Assembly: GCF_004027225.2 (NCBI RefSeq)
Contig: NC_044282.2
Location: 64,593,725-64,657,724, forward strand
Length of the DNA: 64,000 nucleotides
Source of the DNA: Strigops habroptila
Taxonomy: Eukaryota > Chordata > Aves > Psittaciformes > Psittacidae
Direction of reading: 5' to 3'
Part shown: positions 23,468 to 35,800 of the stretch, one piece after another
How the letters are laid out: each line of letters begins with the position of its first letter
Position numbering within the stretch: the first letter of the stretch is position 1
Program-made: the position numbers and the translations under genes
Notes under the pieces: model-generated
What the model was told of the DNA's origin: nothing
The model's database searches: none
The model's input: the letters and a program-made list of their open reading frames with translations, nothing else

Positions 23468-26400
23468 GTACGTGCGTGCGGAGGCTCGGCGGCAGCGCTG
23501 CCTCCTCGGGGCGGCGGGGGTCGGCGCCGCGACGGGGCTTGAGGGGGGGAAAAACCCCGCAATTTTCTACTTAATTTTTACCTTTCTATGTTTTCCACAT
23601 CATGAGGTTTTTCTCCCTCGTAGCTTATTTGTGTACTGACAGATACAAGCTGACGGGGAGGGGGGGTGAACGGCCGGAGACGTATATATTTATTTGGGAT
23701 TTGCGGTCTTTTTCTAATGTATTTTTCCTCTCCCGATGGGGGAGGTGACAGGCGGTGGGAAGGGTGGGGTTAAACCGCGCGGACGCGGAATCTCTGCCCT
23801 GGCGCACAGGAGCATCGGCAGCCGGCACATGTTGCAACAAACTCGATGAGAGCAAAGCAGAGGCGCAGGCTGTGGGCATGGGTGAAACTTAAGCCGGCTC
23901 AGCCGCGTTGAACGACCGTATGTTCGTCGTCGGTTCTTTTATTTGTTTTTATATGTTTGTTTTAACGTGGGGAGGAGGAGCTGGTGCTGCAACCGTGAGC
24001 TTTTTTTTTTTTTTCCCACAGAAAACCTGGGATGTGGGGTTGCTGCAGTGCTGGGAGCTGCTGCAATCCTCGCTTTGGCTGGAGGGGAGGGACAGGGGAG
24101 GACGCGGGCACGGTAGCGCCCGTCGGGTGTTCTTCGGGGGTGGTGTGGAGGAGCTGGAAGCCTCGCACAGCTCCTGGGGTCACCTAATTAGCCTGCTTTA
24201 ACCCAGTCGGTTAATGATTAATGTGTGCTAAGCGTTAGGATGTTGCTGTCACGCTGCAGTGCTGAGTTGGTGGCTCTTATCTACGGACTTCGGCGAACCT
24301 GAAAGGGGGGGAAATGGTATTTTTTGCTAGAATTAGCCTGAATATATCACGAGATGATGCTTTTTAGTCCTTTGAACTTCCTGAGACATGCCGTACCCCG
24401 TCAGGAGGGGACTTCAGGTTACTCTCTGTGATTGTGGCCAAACTGCAGCTCGCAATTCATTAGTCATCCTGCAAAAATTTATGGTGAAAGTTACTCGAGT
24501 AACCCTTTAGGCCGACTTCCCAAAATGCTCAGTGCTGTTGGAGTTGATTATTAAACCCTAGTGTTTAGTTTTAACTGTGCGGAATAGGAGCTTACTTGGT
24601 TCGGTTGGATGGTTTTTCACTCTCCCCTTCCTTTTTATTTTGGACGCTAAGTGGGTTTGGGCACAGAAGAGGTGGAAGGATGTATGCATAAAATTACATG
24701 CTAAATATATAATCTGAAAGTTGTTGAGGAAACATGATTATAGCGTTCTCTTGTGAGGAAATTTCTGGTTAATTATTCCTCCTCTGTCTTAAAGAGAGAC
24801 AGCCTCGAATTTAGTTATCTCCTGAAGTTGCTTAAAACAGTTTCGTGTTCTTGTTGCGGTTCCGCTTTTGCGTCAGGCAGATTTTCGTGCTGTCACGGAG
24901 GGTGTGTGCACGGGTGGGGTGAGGGGAGAGATGACACTCCGGTGAGTGGTACAGCTACAGCCGGTGCTTTGCTCGGATGATGAACTGGCTGCTGGCAACT
25001 GCTTGTCACCTTCGTGACCCAGCCTGATGCCTGTTGAAACCTCCGGGAGGAATTGAATTAGCTCCGAATTGTTACCAAATGCGTGGAGGAAACAGAACGG
25101 AGAATCAGCTTTTCTCGTTCAGCAGATGTAATTTCTGATGGTTTGTTTTGATTTCTGTGTTTCTAATTTCTGATTTTTCGAGTAAGTGACTTGAAAAGAG
25201 AATAGACTCTTTAAAAAAACAAGGTTGCGGTGAAGATGAATTAAGATATGGAATGTTTGTCTTGTACTTAAAAATATAATGCTGGTGGTTAGAATTTAAA
25301 TCCTTTGGCTTAAAGGAAACACTGATTTTGCTGCTTGCTTTGAATGTGCAACTTTCTACCTGAGACCGTGTCAGTACTGTTTTACAGCTATGAGGAAGCT
25401 ACGGACACTGCATGAAGTGATCAAAAATGAGAATTTGTCATTTTGTCACCTGCAAACTGGTTTTGCTTGAATTTTTGCTTGCTTCTTTTCCCATTGTGCT
25501 ATAAATAGATGAGGAAAACAAGGTACAGCAGCAAGGTAACACTGCCAAAGGGACTTGTTTTGAAGGTCACATATTAGATGACTGGGAGTGCTAGCTAACT
25601 GTCCGATGATGCCCTGTCTCATAAGAGATACAGCTTACCAATCTCCTTAGAGATTGTTCCCAATGAACACAATGTCATTGGTGGTCAAAAATTTTATTGC
25701 CTTTAAGCTCCTCCTAAATTTTTTAAATACTTCTGGGTAATAAAGGTGCTGCTGAGATCAGTATAAAAGTAGTGCTTGCTCCGAAAGGCTTTGATGAAAA
25801 ATGAGAAGTGCATAGAATTGCTTTGTATTCTATGCTGAAAAAATATTTGTGGTTGTCTGCATGAATAAGTTACACATTATGTATATGGAAGAAAAAAATA
25901 ATGCAGGATTTGAGTGTTCATCTTCTTGCCTACGCATCGGGCGCCTTGGAGAACAGTCTTTCAGAGGAGTCCTCCTCCATGGTGACTTGTCAATGCCAAG
26001 ACCATTAGTAATTGTCATTTTACTGCCACCTGGTGCAGCTGTTTTTATAGTGGGACTAGCTCTGATAGTGATTTTTTTCCTGTTGGCTTCATGAAACTGC
26101 TTGAAGGAGAACAAACGGTGGTGATAAAAGACAGTCTATGTCAGTGCTGATACTGTTGAAACATAAAACATAGTCATATGTCTCCTACCACAGCCAATAT
26201 TGTCATTATCACAACAGTCAAGAAGCAGGGATGGCTTGTCACTGGTACATGCACTTGACTGAAATCTGTATAGCTGTATTTCTCCAAATTACTAAAGGAG
26301 AGGAAAAAGATTGAGCTGTATCAACTAAAATCCTCAGCCAATTTCTATGGTAACTTGTTCTTTTTCAGCAAATTACTCAGTTTTTGACAAATATATGTCA

Positions 26401-26825
26401 AATTATCTTGTAAGATCTTTGCTTCAGACAGTTTGTGAAACTTCACAAAGTTAGTTTCTTGATGGGCTGCTTCTGTGTGCTGTCAGACTTGTGGGTTTTG
26501 ATGGAAAGTGACTGAACAGCTGTCAGAAATGCATCAAGGGTTGATGTTTCAGATCTCTCTTTTACTGCATTCGGTTATGTTTCCTGCTGTAAAAATCTCA
26601 TTAACTTCTTTTTCGGTTGAAGTATGTGGCTCTAAATAGTAGAGCTGGGTAGATTTCTCATGGGTTTGTGGCACAGTTAAGCTTCTTAAACTATATAATT
26701 CAAAAACTTGCCAAGGATAGGCCAGAAGGAAGCTATCGGCAAAAGTATACTTACTGTGGCAACAAGGTCTTAATAATGTGTTTCATTTAGATGGGTGTGT
26801 TTTTATAGGAAGCACAGAATATAGC

Positions 26826-26841
26826 GGGGGGGGGGGGGGGG
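26826..26841 (+). repeat. Poly-G run (16 G)
   Basis: Sixteen uninterrupted G residues followed by A and GGG. This can form G-quadruplexes and is prone to length variation and sequencing error. It lies inside B3GNT2 intron 1 on the transcribed sense strand. Confidence 0.95.
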
Positions 26842-29800
26842 AGGGAAGATGTAATTCATTAAAATAATGAGCCTTTTTAACGTGTAGTTTTCATGTTAAT
26901 GTTTCTGGAAGGCCATTAGGATTTGCCACCTTTCAAAAGCTTTAAACAATCTTTGTCCTTTTCATAGGTTAACAGTTTGGGATTTTTTGCCTAGTATATT
27001 TTATTTTCTATTACTATACAATAGAAGTGTATAAGTAATTTTGAAGCAAGTAGGCATCCATTTGCATTTTGTATTTAAACTTTACAAATCTATTTTCAGG
27101 TATACCCAATTTTAATCTCCAGTGGTTGTAAAATAACATTTTTAACCAAAGTGTTACCAACTAGTTGAGGAAGAAAGTGCAGTTGTTACAGCTGTGTGCA
27201 TGAATGAGAAATCATGGGGTTAGTATTTGACATTGCTAGGGTGTTGTAGGCTATGTTCACGTAAGTGCTTCACATGGTCTGGAGAAGGATTTGTGCCTGT
27301 GAGTGCAGTTAATAAAAATTACTAATGTAACCTCCCTGTTATGCCATGTTCAGACCTCACGGATACATATTTAGATGTTTTTATCAGTCTGCTACTGCTT
27401 CATAGTTGCATTGCACAATCCTTGTGAGCTTAAAACCCGGCAAAAAATAAACAAGAAAAGATGATGATATAATGAAATACCCTTCCCATCATTTTAGTAT
27501 AAAATGAATAAACATTTGAAAGTTGTGGGGTAAATCTGAATGTTCTATTCAGGCACATTTTGCTTTTTACATAGGAAGAACTGACAGGTGTCTTGGGCTT
27601 GGTCCTGTACTTCTCTTGCATTCTTTTCACTGATTTCATTGGGCCTTCTAGGACTTTAAAGACTAGTAAGTAAACCTCCCCGAAACTCCAGATCATGTAA
27701 AACCCAGTGAGAAGACTGGATCATTAAAATGTCTTGTGATGAACTGTGCAAAAGAATTATTGAGTTGATGTCTCATGAGAAGCAATTAACATTTAAATAA
27801 GGAGAAGAATCCCAGTGTGAGGGGTGTGGTGCTGAAATCTTTAAAGGGAGAATTGATGAAACAATTTCCATCAGCAGTTGGTTAAGAAAGCCTTGTTGTT
27901 TGAGAGAAATACAATAGCAAGAGTTGAAAAGTATTTAATTTGGAGTTAGTTTTGATCATCTTTGTAAATAACTTCTGAAATTTAACAGCTGCTTTATTTT
28001 AAACTCACGAAAGACTTACTCTGAGAGTGAATTGACTAAATCACTTCATTTGTAAATCAACTACCTAACTCAAATAAGTAAGAAATCTTGGATTTTTTAT
28101 TGTGGATGATTAGTTTTATTACATTTCTATAAAAGATTAATTCTTGATGGTTTATGAACCACCAGAGGATATGCAGATTTGTATGCCTTTTACAGTAGCA
28201 GTGTGGTATTGGAAGCTGATGTGTCCCACCAAGGTGTGTGTACACGTGTGGGGTGCTCAGCTTCCTGCCGCAGACAGGGGCCATTCAGCCTGCACTGGGT
28301 TTCCTGCTGACAGCATCTGCATGTACGCTGGTGCAGTTTTGAGGTATAGGTGCTAAAGCAGTGCTCCTGTCTGCCTCTGTGCCCCCAGGCTGTCCTGTGG
28401 TGTAGCACAACAGTGCCCCCCAGTCTGTTTGTGCAGCTGTGGTGTGAGCTGAACCGAGCAACCAAGTGGGTTGAGAAGATCTTTTCTGTTTGTTCATCTT
28501 TGGGGTTATACATAATGTAATACAATGAGCTATGCAAATATGGGAATTCATGAACTGGGGAAGGGTGGGGGTTACTTTAATATGGTTTAAGGAGTGGTAT
28601 GGCTGAATGTCAGGTTGTACCCTGAATTTAATGCTGTTTCACCTTACTTGAGCAACGATATTTTCTAATCTAATATTTGAATGTTAGAAAACAGTAATGG
28701 GAGGCTGTCTTTGAGATGGAGAATGTTATTGCAAACTTGTTGATTTGCTTTTGAATAAAAACAATTGAGAGACGCAAAACAGCTTAAAGTTGATTAGTCA
28801 GACTGCTCTCAAATGTAGTGGATACTTTGCATTGGTGTGAATGTAATATGTACAGAAGTAGTTCCTGCTTGGATTTAGATGTGTCTAATTGGGTTACATG
28901 CTTATCTGCCATTAACAAAACCAGGAGTTAGCTGCCTAACCTGCTTAAAGATCTCTTACAAAATCCTCCTGGTACTTACGTGAATCTTCAGCTGACTAAA
29001 ACTGCTGGAGAAATTGCATCCGTTTTCTTGACAGGCTGGAATGAGGTCTGTATCTTACATCTTACAAGTTTGAAGGAGGAAAATGAACTTCCCTACGTAC
29101 AGCTCCAGTGATTTTCTGAACTTTAAATGAATTCTTCAGAAAGATTAAAAACCTTTTTTCCCCTGTACATGTTAATTACACTTGAAACCAAAACCAGTTA
29201 AGGCTTTTCATGTATTTGCGTTTTAAAATGTAGGTTCTGCATTCTTTAACATTTATTTAGTTCAGTACTGTAAATTCAGAGGCAGATCCCAGAATTCTGA
29301 CCTGAATATTCATAGTATGAATTTGGTTTGAATTTACTTTTGATGGATTAATGACATAGCACTTGCAGGGAAACATGGTTTGAGATGGCTGGGAAGATGA
29401 CTGTCTCAGCTCTGTATCCCATCACCCAGCCACTGGCTGCCAAGGTAGCAACTTGTGGAAGTCAATTTGAAAACCACTGTCCGTTTATGTTTAACCCAGT
29501 GGTAATCAGGGGCAGTGACTTCATCAGACATACCAAGTTATACCGACCTTGCTTTTGAAACACGGTTTTTAGTAGTATGGCTTATGTCTGACAGTTTAAC
29601 ATGGGCAAGAAGACGAAGTAGCAGTAAAATTTTGGTGACCCTGAAGCATGGTGCTTACAGGATTGCTTTGTTAGTTGACTGAATAATGAATGATCTCTAT
29701 GCAAACATGAAGGTGGTTGGAATATGATTAAGGCAGTATTAATTACTGTTTTGAAGATAAAGCTGGAAAAGATGCCAGGAGGAGATGAATTGTCTTGTTT

Positions 29801-32800
29801 GTGGAAATTATGGTTATCTGCATCTTGAATAGGAACACTAAATAACCTTTTTTATTTCCAAAGTAAGACCTCTTGTCTGTCCATCAGACTTTAATTATAT
29901 AAATGTCCATCGAAAGCATCAATCAGGTTTGCAATGTGTTACTCATTTTCTATTACCAGAGCTAGCATCAATCAAAGTACTAAGTATCTGGCAGGAGGGC
30001 AGTTCATTATCCGCTTTCTAGCAATTATAACACTCAAATTTAAATGAACCCCTTAACAAAGAGCAGACCACAGTAGGAGTAGCGGAAGTGGGTGGGTCAT
30101 GCTGGTTCACTGCTAACCCACTGACTTGATTACAAGAAATGTTAGAGAAATTCAAACCCCAGGGTGTGTCTTGCTGTGGTTGAGCTTGCCAGCCAGATTA
30201 GCTGCTTCTGGTGGACCAGGCTTGTCTGTCCCTGCCTGTCGGGATCTCTGTGGATGAAGATGGGAACAACATCAGTAGTGTCAGGCTGCAGTGGTGGTGT
30301 GCTGGTACATGAAAGCTTAAGCTGGGGAAAGTGGGGTCTGCTGTGGTCTGGGCTGTGTGAGTCTTACCTCCTGCACTGTTACTGGTGTTTGTGCAGCACA
30401 GCAGAAAGCAAATCTGGTGATGTGAACAGGCTGAAAACTAATTGCTGCTTTATTAGGTTCTGTATCGTCCTTTTTAGCTCCCTGAACTGACTCATCACAG
30501 TCATATCAGTGCAAAAGTGGGATGGGAATTTGCAGTTTACAGGGGAAGGCGTAAATTACAGGAATGTGTCAGCCCTGACTGAAACTGTTTTAAACTGCCA
30601 TGAAGCTGCACCAACTGACTTGGAATCAATGTGGTGAATGAAATTAATTTTCTTCCAAAAGAAACTGCTGCCACTCAGTTAAAGCTCTTCTCTTGATTCT
30701 TTATTATTTGTTCAAGCTGAAGCCTTCTAAAGGTACTTAAAAATCTGAAGTTCATAAATCAGAAGTTGGCAGCTGTGGGTTATTCCTAATGAATTGCACA
30801 ATGTCATAATTCTGAAGCTTGAACTGACCTTAGAACGACATGTGATTTACTATTTTTGTATACTGGATTGGGAAAACAGGTCATTTTCACTACTGCGGGC
30901 CCTCAAATACTGAAGTATTAAACTTTCATATTAGTTTTTATGACAAGTTGAGATCTTACCTTCAGTTGTCTGTGTGAAATCTCAAATAGTAAAAAAAAAT
31001 CCAAAACAAACCCACAACAAGCAACCCAGATCTTTTTTACTCTTAAACAAAAACCCCCAAGGTTTGCCTGGGTTTTGGTTTTTGGGTTTTGTTTTTTTTT
31101 TCACATGCACTTAGGAACACCTTCATAGATGTTTAGTGTGGCTGCAGGTATGCCAGTATAGAATGGTAATATTGGCATAATGCGCTAATGTAGAGACACT
31201 GCCATAGTTTAAATTGCCTTATGTAAGTGAGGTGTTCGTGTGGAGCTCTGTTGCTTTTTAATCCCTGTAGAAAATCATGACCAAACTTGAATAGTTTATG
31301 CCAGTAGAAAAATTAAAATATACATTAAACCTGGGATTGAGTTTATAGAAAACTCTTCTCTAATGACCAGAGGGCTTTTCTTGTTTATGCCTTGATCTTC
31401 TAGAGAAATATGTGAAACAATTCAGATATGAACTGAACATTCTTTAAGAAAATCCAAGGATTTAATTTGAACAGGTACATAAAAATATTTAGCCCTAACT
31501 CGCTTTGAATTCAATAGGTACACAATATTTAAATGTCTTCTTAATTAAACCCAGACCTTTTGAGACGGACATTTATAATAACATATAGACAAGGGTTGTG
31601 ATGATCTGAGTGATTTACTGGTAGCTGACTAATTAAAAATGAATGAAAAAATAGATCACTCTTCTGGTGAAGGTCTTGTGACTTTATCAGTTTGATTCAG
31701 GGTTAGAAGTGTTCAGTTTGAGATAGTGGAGGTCTGGTGGTATCTCTTCATCTGTCGGGCAAGAACATCACCTAAACTGGTTTTAATGAAGTTAAAAATA
31801 ACTTGTTTTCTTGAATTACTTTGTAATGATAGTCTGATACAATCTTTGTGGGTGTTGCTGCAGTGTTTGAGCAGCAATACAAAGTCAACAAAACTTGTGT
31901 TTCATAAATGTTATTTTAAATAGTGTAAGGTGACGCTCTGGTAACTTCTCTTTCACAGTGGAGGAGAGAGGGAGGGAGGTACCTGGAATTAAAATTAATG
32001 TTTTTGGTGTTTTCCTGTCCTCAGAATGGTGACAAGAAACATAGTAATATAACTTTGAAGATTTTGGGATTCCGATATTCAGAACGCACCATTCAGCAGT
32101 AAACAAAGGACTATTCAGTCTTAATACCACAGTCAGAAGCTGATGTCGGTAGTCTCAGGACAGCAGTCAAGTAGGCTATTATAGGTGGAGAATTTTGGAT
32201 TCTCATTATGCTTTTGCAAACTTTAATGTAGCAGGAATTTCCCCACCTTTTTGTAGCAGTTTCTGACAAGTTAACTTCTTGAGTTTCATCCTAACATAAC
32301 TACTTTGAGCAATGCCGTTAAACGTTGTACGTTATCTGATTGCTTTGAGAAGCAAGACTCTGTAGAGAATAAACCTGCTGACTTGAGGTAGTAGTAGTCA
32401 GAGAAATTTAAATGTTTGTAGTGCTCACAGATCTTTTCAGATAGCTGCAGGATCTGTCTGCATTGCACCTAGAAAAGCTGGCTTCAATGATAATCTGATT
32501 GTCTACTGACAAGGTTGTAGGATGATGTTCTTAGCTAGTGAAGACAGACTCTTAATCCATGCAATTTGGAGTCTTGGTGAGACCTAGTGATGGAGCTTGG
32601 TCAAATCTGGCTTATGCTGTGGAAGAACTATGTTGGAACATGTATTTAGCTGGTGCCAGATGACAGTCACTCTCAGCCTGTGTGGAGAAAAGTACTTACC
32701 TATTCCGTAGTTAAAATAGTAAGTTCTATTCAATAAACAATCAGTGGTTCAGAAAACTGGGCTGCGAGTTACAAGTGTAGATTGTATTTAGAGAAAATGC

Positions 32801-35800
32801 CATATATTTTATGTACTGCTGCACTTAAAATTCTGTAAAGCACGAAGTTATGTTTTCTTGCATTTCTAAGATTCGTATGTTGTGTACATCATGAGATGTT
32901 TTTATTTCTGAAGTAGTAATTGCAATAGTGATGTTAATTTCCAGCTTATGTGCTGTTTGAGGCTGTTCCTTAACTAATGCAGTCAATCCACCCTAGGAAA
33001 CAATCCAAATAGGCTGCTTGGAATGTCGTCTTCATAAAATGGTAGCTCTTACAAGAATGAATGAGAAGGGAGAGCTGTTTAGAAATGGACTATTGCTTTA
33101 GCGCTTGATAAAAGCAGTCAATGTTTAGAAATACATTCTTTCATTTTTCACCATAGTTTTTCCTTGTCTGATGGCAAAAGTTTGGATTGTTGAAAATAAG
33201 TTTGCAGGCCTCGTTTTGATGATTAGAACAATGGGCCTTGTCAGTACTGCATTACAAGATCTTGAAGGTTTGTATTCAAGCCAGTAGATTACCATTGGAT
33301 TGAATAGTACATGTTCATCAGATCAGCTTGTCTAAAGTATATTAATCACTAAAGAAACAAAAATTAAAGTTTCTATAGAATACTGGATTAAATGGAGTGA
33401 GACATTTTTCTGTGTGGGGAAGTTGCAACAGTTTATATCTTTCCTGTTTTTTAACACCATCTCAGTTGGAAACCAGGGTTTTGCACCCATCTGTGTGCAG
33501 ACATATGTTTATTCAGCATATTTTTAGAAGCTGGTTCTAAGCTCTTATCCCTGTGACTGCAAATGTGATGTGCCAGATGAATTGAGAATGAACGGTGCAG
33601 TTATTTCCTGAAGTCTGTAGGTAGCTCCAGTGTTGCTGCTGCTGCATAATTTGTTGTGATTGCCCTGGCAATGTAGAACTCTCTGAACTTCTCTAGAACT
33701 TCTCTACTAGTGAAGCTGAGAGACATTATTTCAAAGCAAGAACAAGAGCACATTTGAAAACCCTTGTGTAGAAAAAGAGCTACAAATGGCTATCAAGAAA
33801 GGAGGCACAGTGGAGAGCTTTGTCCCTCTGCCTAGGATGGCTCCAATGCTTGGAGATGGCTTTCTTTCATTTAAGAGGCTTCAGTCCTTCCATACTAGTT
33901 TCAGACTTGAAGAGATAGTCTTGAGGTTGTAACCTATAAGATAAACCAGTGGTAGAGCTTATGGCCCAAGTTTATTATCATAGCTGTTGTAAAGCTAGTT
34001 TGTAAAGTGACTGAGTTACATGGATGAGGTTAGGTGGAGTGGAAAATGAGTGGCAAGGAAGCAGTACCTTTAAGGCAAAGGATGAATTGGGCAGATGACC
34101 ACAAAAAAAATGCTTGTTTAGTTGGAAGAGTGGCAACTGTTTAACAATCCTCCTTCATTCTGGCAATTTCAGATTTATTTTAATGTTTATGAGGATTTTA
34201 CTAATTGTTTTCATCAGTCCATCTCAGAAGAGAGGGGCAGAATCCATGTGGGAATGGAGTTATGGCATGGATAACATAAGCAAAAGAACTTTAAGAGGTG
34301 TAGCACAAAACTGATTATCTATGATTCCATGCAGTGTATGCTTCATTCCCTTAAATTGTAGGGAATGGTCTGGGAGTAACAAGATTAGTTAAGTTTAATA
34401 TTTGGAATATTAAGGCTTCAGGTCCAGTTAATCTTTTTACCAGACAGCCAAAGCAAGTGTTCATTAGTGATAATTTCAGTGGTAAAATTTGTAGGTGCTG
34501 GAAACTGATTTGAGAAGATCCAACTTTGTATGGGTCACAAGACAGTGATGACTTCCCTGAAAAACTGAATGGCAAAAAAGCTCAGCATCATCTGCCTGCT
34601 GTGAGGGTCTTGGACAACCAGTTACATGTGTAGGTGTTTTAAATGAGACAGCTTTCTGAGCTAATGGGAATACACAGAGATGTGTGTGGGAAAGAGGTCT
34701 TTCTCAAATTTTGTGGTGGTTTTGGAAGTAATCTCTATTTAAAACTTAGCAAGACTGAGTATAGTATGTACCTTGCACCTTATACCCAGCCCCAATTGAT
34801 ACATACCTCTAAAAAAGTCTCCACAAACCCTTATTTGTGAGCTTTAAGTACTAAATGCTTTTTTGTTGTTGTTGCCATGTCAAAAAATGACCTAAGAGAA
34901 GTGTGCTTGTGTGGGGAAGACAAGATTAGTCAGAAGTGCAAAATAGTTCCAGAAATAAAATGGCTAGGACTTTTGTCATGGCAAAGGAGGAACAGAGGAC
35001 AAAGGTTCATTTTGTACCTGGTATAGCAAATGTACATAGAGAAAATAACTACAATTTTTTTAATGTTGTATTTTCCACGAGTTCCCCTCTTGTGTGGTAA
35101 TAGAAAAGCAAGTCATTCCAAGTTCTTGCTGTGTGGAAAATTAATCACCAGCGGAATTCATAAAAGTTGAAATGCATTCAAAGAGGGATTGGACAAAGTG
35201 AGATTAGGTACAATAGTAGTAATAAAACATGCTCCAAATGCAGTTCCTGGCCATCTTAATACCTTACTGCAGAAAACCAGGTGAATATTACTAGAGAAAT
35301 GCTACACTGTGCCATTGGGGCTTTTGGGTGTAGTTTCTGTTTGGTTGGTTTCCTTCTGGGTTTTTTGGTGGGTTTTTTTGAGTAAAATGTGCTGAAGATG
35401 ACTAGTGGGAAACAGTGTGAGGCGAGATTGCCTTTTATTCAAACTCAGTAGTACTTTATGCATCAGGCCGTGTTTTAAGAAAATAGGAGCACATCATTCC
35501 CCAATCTTGCTATTTACTTGGATCTTGAAATTCCGTGTCCAAATTGCACTAGTGTCTTTGAGTATTAAAATAGTGGAAGAGTAGAATTTCTCCCAAGACT
35601 AAATAATATGCTGACAGATAAAGCAGGTATATGCAATTAATTAATGTTAAATATTAGCTGCTCTGAATGTCATTGCACTTTTTGATGCTTTGTGTAGTGT
35701 GTTATCTCTGTTACTTTCCTTCAAGTGGAACATTGTTTCAGACTCTGGTGCTTGAAGAACACAGAAAAGAGGGACTATTATTCATTCGTAACCACTGTGA

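Larger units (their letters stand above)
22600..23560 (+). promoter_or_regulatory. B3GNT2: CpG-island promoter of B3GNT2
   Basis: About 1 kb of very GC-rich, CpG-dense DNA stands out sharply from AT-rich surroundings. It contains a CCAAT box (22919-22923), GC/KLF-type boxes (CCACGCCCC near 22884, GGGGCGTGGC at 22946-22955, GCCCCGCCCG at 22981-22990, a GGCGGG near 23014) and a YY1-like ACATGGCGGA at 22611-22620. There is no TATA box, so dispersed housekeeping-type initiation is expected. Its position 5' of the B3GNT2 coding exon on the same strand, and the splice donor at its downstream edge, identify it as the B3GNT2 promoter. The exact start sites cannot be fixed from sequence. Long open frames on both strands here follow from the GC richness. 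Confidence 0.88.

Noticed and set aside
22400..23542. 380-codon plus-strand open frame across the CpG island
   Set aside because: Stop codons are rare in DNA this GC-rich. The peptide is low-complexity (P, R, A, G), open frames occur in other frames and on the other strand, and it overlaps the promoter and splice donor. It is not evidence of a protein.
25849..26094. 81-codon open frame with a hydrophobic C-terminal segment
   Set aside because: It could suggest a small membrane protein, but a 94-codon frame lies antisense to it, there is no promoter or splice support, and it sits inside an intron. Left out.
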